Source: a virus. From it: DNA of 64,000 nt. Within the stretch, counting starts at the first letter, position 1, and each line of letters opens with the position of its first letter. Positions 60,010 through 64,000 of this stretch are shown here, piece after piece. The DNA is taken from the IMG/VR virus record IMGVR_UViG_3300042311_001316, positions 1-64,000 of that record. The stretch is one strand, 5' to 3'. A program made the position numbers and the translations under genes. The notes below the pieces were generated by a model. The model was not told where the DNA came from and searched no databases. It worked only from the letters and a program-made list of their open reading frames with translations.

Positions 60010-60976
60010 TCCAAACTATAAAAATAATATTGAAATAAAAAATAATTGGAATTGGTATGGATTACTTGGTTTAAAAAGATTAATTCCTGAAATAGAAATA
60101 ACTGAAAATATCGAACAAGCAGATTTTGTTTGGATTGAAAACTCACCTAATAAAAGAGTTAGTAAAAGAAAAGATTTTCCTGTTTATTCAAATAAAACAC
60201 ATATTTTAAATGCAGGTTTAGAATATGAAAATACTAAATATGATTTACCAAAAAATTATATTGTGTTTGATTGTAATGAAAAAAACAATCAAATAGATTT
60301 TAACTTATGTAAATTAACAAGTTGGTTAGATGGTCAATTAGTCACAGGAAATAAAGAAATAAAATTTAATTTTGGATTTCGTCGCCCTGATATTCATAGA
60401 AACTCATTGGAAAAATTAATAAATAATTTTTCTGTTTATCATTATCGTTGTGAAATTCCCGAAAAAATAAACGATGATATTTTTTTAAATTCAAAATATG
60501 CCGATTTATTTCAAGAAAATATATCGGATAATATCTTTACAGATATTGCTGGTGTTCACAATCAAGTTCCTGAATCTTTTGTTAACATGTATAAAGAAAC
60601 AAATATATCAATTGTAATGGAAACAATGTTTTGGCATGATTTATGCTTTGATAGTGAAAAAGTTCATCGAGAGTTAGCTTGTGGAATGATACCAATTATT
60701 TTTGGACCTATTGGTATTGTTGAAAAATTAAAAAATCAAGGATTTATTTTTCCTGAACATTTATGGGATCATAGTTATGATAAGATTATTGATCCATTAA
60801 AACGATTTGATTTTCTCGTTGACCAATTATTTGAAATAGAAAAAACATCTAATAGAGAATTTGATTTATGGAAAAAAGAATTTGAAATAATTGGTTTTAA
60901 AAATCATCAAACAGCTAAACGGAATTTAAAAAATGATATTGATAATCTTAGAAAAATTTTTCATAATTTTCTGTAA
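59996..60976 (+). CDS. Glycosyltransferase-like protein (GT10-like), 326 aa
   Basis: SIVMETMFWHDLCFDSEKVHREL, CGMIPIIFG and HLWDHSYDKI are the nucleotide-sugar-binding end of GT10-like enzymes. It is intact, unlike the upstream paralogue. AGGAAT site, 14-nt overlap with the gene before. Sugar and acceptor unknown. Confidence 0.78.
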   Translation: MKIFDPNYKNNIEIKNNWNWYGLLGLKRLIPEIEITENIEQADFVWIENSPNKRVSKRKDFPVYSNKTHILNAGLEYENTKYDLPKNYIVFDCNEKNNQIDFNLCKLTSWLDGQLVTGNKEIKFNFGFRRPDIHRNSLEKLINNFSVYHYRCEIPEKINDDIFLNSKYADLFQENISDNIFTDIAGVHNQVPESFVNMYKETNISIVMETMFWHDLCFDSEKVHRELACGMIPIIFGPIGIVEKLKNQGFIFPEHLWDHSYDKIIDPLKRFDFLVDQLFEIEKTSNREFDLWKKEFEIIGFKNHQTAKRNLKNDIDNLRKIFHNFL

Positions 60977-61325
60977 TATCGTTTTTTAACAAAAATAAAA
61001 CTTCATCTGTTTCATTAAAAAAGCTAAATGATAAGTAGAATGTATATATTATTTTACCATCTTCACAATCATCAATTATATTTGTATGTTCTATGTGATA
61101 GTTTACGTTCATGTGCCCAATTAACGAATTAATATCAATTAAAAATTTATTAATTAATTTATTATTTAATATTGGGAGTTTGTTGTTGAGTTGATAAAAA
61201 CCGTGATTGGAATTAATAACTATTGAGCATAAACCTGATCCATCTTTATCTAATTTTCCCATAGCCGAAACGGGATAAATTTTTTCATCACCGATAAAGA
61301 ATTTTAATCTTGTTTGAGAAACCAC
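60948..61325 (-). CDS. Tail-motif protein, 125 aa, GTG start
   Basis: Beta-rich. The motif SFFNETDEVLFLLKND is followed by an unusual 8-residue extension (ITENYEKF..). It overlaps the gene upstream by 22 nt and starts with GTG. Confidence 0.7.
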   Translation of the reverse strand: MVSQTRLKFFIGDEKIYPVSAMGKLDKDGSGLCSIVINSNHGFYQLNNKLPILNNKLINKFLIDINSLIGHMNVNYHIEHTNIIDDCEDGKIIYTFYLSFSFFNETDEVLFLLKNDITENYEKFF

Positions 61326-61582
61326 AATATTTCATCCAAATTGTTTTTAAATTCGATTGTTATTCTTATTTTATTAAACCATTCATTATCATAATTTATT
61401 GTACCATATTTTTCAATGTTAATATTGATATTTTCCGGCAAAGTATCAATATCATCAACAATTATTTGATTTATTTCTTTATCTGTATGATAAATTGGTA
61501 ACATATAAGCTAATTGGTTTAATTTTTTGTCTGAAGTTAAGATTAATTCTGGATAACATTCAATTATGTAATATTTTGTCAT
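61304..61582 (-). CDS. Tail-motif protein, 92 aa
   Basis: Start at ATG 61582 (GAAAG site). MTKYYIIECYPELI opening and TIEFKNNLDEILWFLKQD end. Confidence 0.75.
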   Translation of the reverse strand: MTKYYIIECYPELILTSDKKLNQLAYMLPIYHTDKEINQIIVDDIDTLPENININIEKYGTINYDNEWFNKIRITIEFKNNLDEILWFLKQD

Positions 61583-61862
61583 TATAAATTCTTTCATTTT
61601 GTAATAGCCATAATATTTCATCTACTTCATTATTAAATTTAAAAGAAATACTAATAAATTTCAAAGAAATACAGTCATATTCTATTTTTAATAGACTATA
61701 TATTATATTTTTAGGATAATTAATTTTAAAAATATGGTTAAGTTTTTTTATATGATCTTGATCACTTGTATTATCATTTAACTCAATGAAATACCCAAAA
61801 GCATATTCTTTGTTTTTTGTAAAAGTTACAGGGTTTATAGAATATATAAAATATTCATTCAT
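61560..61862 (-). CDS. Tail-motif protein, 100 aa
   Basis: FIYSINPVTFT opening. SFKFNNEVDEILWLLQNE is followed by a 12-residue extension. GGAATAA site. It shares its plan with the two genes downstream. Confidence 0.75.
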   Translation of the reverse strand: MNEYFIYSINPVTFTKNKEYAFGYFIELNDNTSDQDHIKKLNHIFKINYPKNIIYSLLKIEYDCISLKFISISFKFNNEVDEILWLLQNERIYNDKILHN

Positions 61863-62482
61863 CAGTTATTCCATAATTTCACTAAATTTTCAACTTGGCT
61901 TTCTAATTGATCGATTGATCCATTATTATAAATGATATGGTCAAACGCGCAGTTCAACCAATTCCATTCTGAAATATGTATTTTAAGCTCGTTTAAGCGT
62001 TCTACAGCAATTTTGTCGCCTCTTGCGGCTTTCACCCCATCTAATATCCAAGAGGGTTCTGGATCGCGCCTAATCCAGATTGTAGGGTACTTATTTTTCT
62101 TTAACCAATCAAATTCATTTGGGAATCTACAGTCGGTTACAACAACATCCTTGCCATCAAATTTTTTAGCTAAACTTAACAACCAAATGTCAGGATGAAA
62201 ATGTTCACGCATAACATCAGTTCCGATAAATTGCAAAGCAAAACGTGGAGTAAAATTATTAATACCCAATCGGTTACTCCACCAAACATCAATAGTTTCT
62301 CTCCAAACTCTACTTTCAGTTGTTTTGCCTTCTAATAATTCTCTATCCCAAGAAAAAATATTAGCACAAGCATCTTTTAACGTGCCAGCAAAACTGGCTT
62401 TTTCAAAATGATAATTTTCAATTAAGATACTTCCTAGCGTATCTTTTCCTGCGCCAGCAAATCCACCTATTCCTACAATCAT
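61862..62482 (-). CDS. 1: dNMP kinase (gp1-like), 206 aa
   Basis: P-loop GIGGFAGAGKDTLGS, then SFAGTLKDACANIF and VVVTDCRFPNEFDWLK fit T4-type deoxynucleoside monophosphate kinase, which makes dNDPs for phage replication. GGAGC site. Confidence 0.88.
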   Translation of the reverse strand: MIVGIGGFAGAGKDTLGSILIENYHFEKASFAGTLKDACANIFSWDRELLEGKTTESRVWRETIDVWWSNRLGINNFTPRFALQFIGTDVMREHFHPDIWLLSLAKKFDGKDVVVTDCRFPNEFDWLKKNKYPTIWIRRDPEPSWILDGVKAARGDKIAVERLNELKIHISEWNWLNCAFDHIIYNNGSIDQLESQVENLVKLWNN

Positions 62483-62483
62483 A

Positions 62484-62792
62484 TTAGCTCCATTTTAAAA
62501 TCATTTCTACTTGAAAAGCGTTATCTTGAATTGGGTGATCTTTTAACCAATCATGGACATTATCATATATTTTGTTATTTAAACAAAAAGAATATTTCTC
62601 ATTGGGCCAAATAACTGCTGGTCCAGTTAATCGATGCCAAATATAATCTTTTTCACACCAAACTTTATGACTGCTTTCTAAATCTTCAAAAGCAGGTGTA
62701 TTTTCATCAGGTGAAGAAATTTCATATAATGGCATATCATTAGGATCATCAGTAGTAAATTTTTCACCATTTACATAATAACGGTATGTCAT
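62484..62792 (-). CDS. HRLTGPA-family small protein, 102 aa
   Basis: YYVNGEKFTTDDPNDMPL, SSPDENTPAFEDL, WCEKDYIWHRLTGPAVIW, FCLNNKIYD and NAFQVEMILKWS. The start overlaps the PTH2-like gene stop. Confidence 0.85.
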   Translation of the reverse strand: MTYRYYVNGEKFTTDDPNDMPLYEISSPDENTPAFEDLESSHKVWCEKDYIWHRLTGPAVIWPNEKYSFCLNNKIYDNVHDWLKDHPIQDNAFQVEMILKWS

Positions 62793-63256
62793 CTCATTAA
62801 ATCAAATTGAGAAAATAATGGTCCGATTTCATCTTTATTACCAAAATAATAAAATACAGTCATTTCTTCACGCAAACAAAGACGAACGATTTTTCCACTT
62901 TCAATTTTAAAATTTTCTGTAACTGTAATATCATTATCTAAACATTTTACAATTTCTTCATCAGCCCAAAATGGATAAGTTGGATCGATAACAACATCTT
63001 TAAAAAATGTATAATTTTTATTAAAATCTTCAATTTGTTTATAAGATGCAGTTAAAGCAATTGTTGTACCAAATCCATTGCCTGAACGAATCCAAAGATC
63101 AAATAATTCATTATTGATTAAACTTGATGGATTGGTAAGATAATCATAAACAAATTTTGTCCCAGCATGATTTGCTTGAGCACAGGCTTTACCAGGATTC
63201 ATACTATATAAATCACTTGGGATTAAAAGATAAAGAATAGGGGTTGTTGTAGTCAT
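62789..63256 (-). CDS. Peptidyl-tRNA hydrolase 2-like protein, 155 aa
   Basis: ILYLLIPSDLYSMNPGKACAQANHAG matches the PTH2 opening (R-x-D-L-x-M-x-x-GK-x-x-x-Q-x-x-HA). The C-terminal half is longer than usual. It may free stalled peptidyl-tRNA, or be a diverged relative. GAGGA site. Confidence 0.78.
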   Translation of the reverse strand: MTTTTPILYLLIPSDLYSMNPGKACAQANHAGTKFVYDYLTNPSSLINNELFDLWIRSGNGFGTTIALTASYKQIEDFNKNYTFFKDVVIDPTYPFWADEEIVKCLDNDITVTENFKIESGKIVRLCLREEMTVFYYFGNKDEIGPLFSQFDLMR

Positions 63257-63311
63257 TAATTTTTCCTCTTAAATTTTTATCATTATAAATTAATATCAAT
63301 TATTAGTCAAG

Positions 63312-63340
63312 AAAAAAGGGGAAATTTAAATTTCCCCTTT
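63312..63340 (-). terminator. Rho-independent terminator
   Basis: AAAGGGGAAATTT/AAATTTCCCCTTT palindrome followed by T on the minus strand, after the 151-aa gene. Confidence 0.85.
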
Positions 63341-63357
63341 ACACATTTATATGTAAT

Positions 63358-63813
63358 TTAAAATAATTGTTTTAGTAACTTAATTTGTTCTAATGTAATA
63401 TTTTCCCAATCAACAACATTATTATCAATTGTAATTTTAAGAATTTCTTTTTTAGAAAATGGTTCGTTAAAATTAATAGTTACTTTATGGGGAATTTGTT
63501 CAGTTTTTCGTTTAGTTGGTATAAGAATTTCCCAAGGGTCTTTTCCCCTATTATCATTTGGTACTTCAATATTTTTATATGTATAAACAGTTCCAGAAAT
63601 ATTTTTATGCGTAACATCTTCAACATCCAAATAGTTTACATTTGGATATTTATCAGCATTACCATTGATTTGATTTAAAACCATTAGTGCTTGTTTATAT
63701 TCATATAATTTATGATATTTATAAAATAGATGTTTGTTTGAATTATAAAGAATTTTTTCTTCTTTATTATTTTCTATAAAATCATTTATTGCCATATGTA
63801 ATGTTGTTTTCAT
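63358..63813 (-). CDS. Hypothetical protein, 151 aa
   Basis: Not recognised. Charged N-terminal helix, a basic RGKDPWEILIPTKRKTEQIPHKV middle and an end LEQIKLLKQLF. AAAGGA site. Confidence 0.75.
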   Translation of the reverse strand: MKTTLHMAINDFIENNKEEKILYNSNKHLFYKYHKLYEYKQALMVLNQINGNADKYPNVNYLDVEDVTHKNISGTVYTYKNIEVPNDNRGKDPWEILIPTKRKTEQIPHKVTINFNEPFSKKEILKITIDNNVVDWENITLEQIKLLKQLF

Positions 63814-63823
63814 AATTTTTCCT

Positions 63824-64000
63824 TTATGAATATTTTAATAACATTTCTACTTGAAATGCATTAACTTGATTTGGGTGTTCTTTCAACCAATTATGAATAT
63901 TTTCATAAAATTTACCAATTAACCAAAAATATTCTTTTCCATCATTGTCAATAAACGCAGGGCCAGTTAATCGATGCCAACAATTTTTTTCTTTACACCA
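63824..64000 (-). CDS. HRLTGPA-family small protein, C-terminal 58 codons (cut by the window end)
   Basis: WHRLTGPAFIDNDG, FWLIGKFYE, WLKEHPNQ and NAFQVEMLLKYS are present. The N-terminus lies outside the window. Confidence 0.85.
   Translation of the reverse strand, partial: WCKEKNCWHRLTGPAFIDNDGKEYFWLIGKFYENIHNWLKEHPNQVNAFQVEMLLKYS

Noticed and set aside
47801-60976. A named toxin pathway (saxitoxin, cylindrospermopsin)
   Set aside because: Only enzyme classes are shared. There is no polyketide synthase, so a named product is not supported.

Overview
The window is a 64-kb piece of a strongly AT-rich, T4-like contractile-tailed phage genome (T4 superfamily, not close to T4 itself). The core genes are recognisable: DNA polymerase gp43, sliding clamp gp45, late sigma factor gp55, recombination nucleases gp47/gp46, RNA ligase 1, dNMP kinase, baseplate and tail genes (gp5-like hub lysozyme, gp53-like, gp48/54-like, PAAR tip, gp14-like neck, gp15-like tail completion) and a GH24 endolysin. 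A missed 55-aa DUF1127-like gene hints at an alphaproteobacterial host, but the host is not proven by the sequence.

Layout. 0-1.4 kb: small accessory genes. 1.4-6.8 kb: replication (gene 43 broken into two ORFs by a split intein with a Vsr-like homing endonuclease gene between them; clamp). 7-12 kb: accessory genes (DUF1127-like, nucleotidyltransferase, kinase-like, ATP-grasp, two strongly promoted genes with distinct codon use). 12.1-20.4 kb: tail and baseplate genes, mostly minus strand. 20.5-24.6 kb: 55-47-46-speD on the plus strand. 25-31 kb: accessory genes with an IS607-family insertion (tnpA/tnpB). 31-37.5 kb: an APS kinase/nucleotidyltransferase fusion and a second structural cluster. 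37.5-47.7 kb: accessory genes, RNA ligase, cyclic-phosphate receiver protein, exonuclease. 47.8-61 kb: a large biosynthetic island with four radical SAM proteins, two amidinotransferases, two PLP enzymes, two 2OG-Fe(II) oxygenases, two sulfotransferase-like proteins and two glycosyltransferases. 61-64 kb: small accessory genes, dNMP kinase and a PTH2-like protein.

Five patterns stand out. (1) The biosynthetic island, together with the PAPS-forming type gene at 31 kb, looks like a phage-borne pathway making or decorating a guanidinylated, hydroxylated, sulfated product. (2) About 20 otherwise different small proteins share one C-terminal tail, roughly [DE]-x-[VIT]-L-[WFYH]-x-L-[QK]-x(1-2) at the chain end. 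One such gene is split by the IS607 element, and removing the element restores the frame exactly. (3) A 12-member HRLTGPA protein family is scattered over the window, with a relic, a segmental duplication and near-identical 3' ends. (4) At least ten genes have a T4-late-type box (TATAAATA or nTTAAATA) exactly 5 nt before ATG and no ribosome binding site, which predicts leaderless late mRNAs. (5) A glycosyltransferase gene is stopped by a TAA lying exactly at the centre of a perfect 45-nt palindrome.

Everything here was read by eye. Family names rest on motifs, not on database searches.
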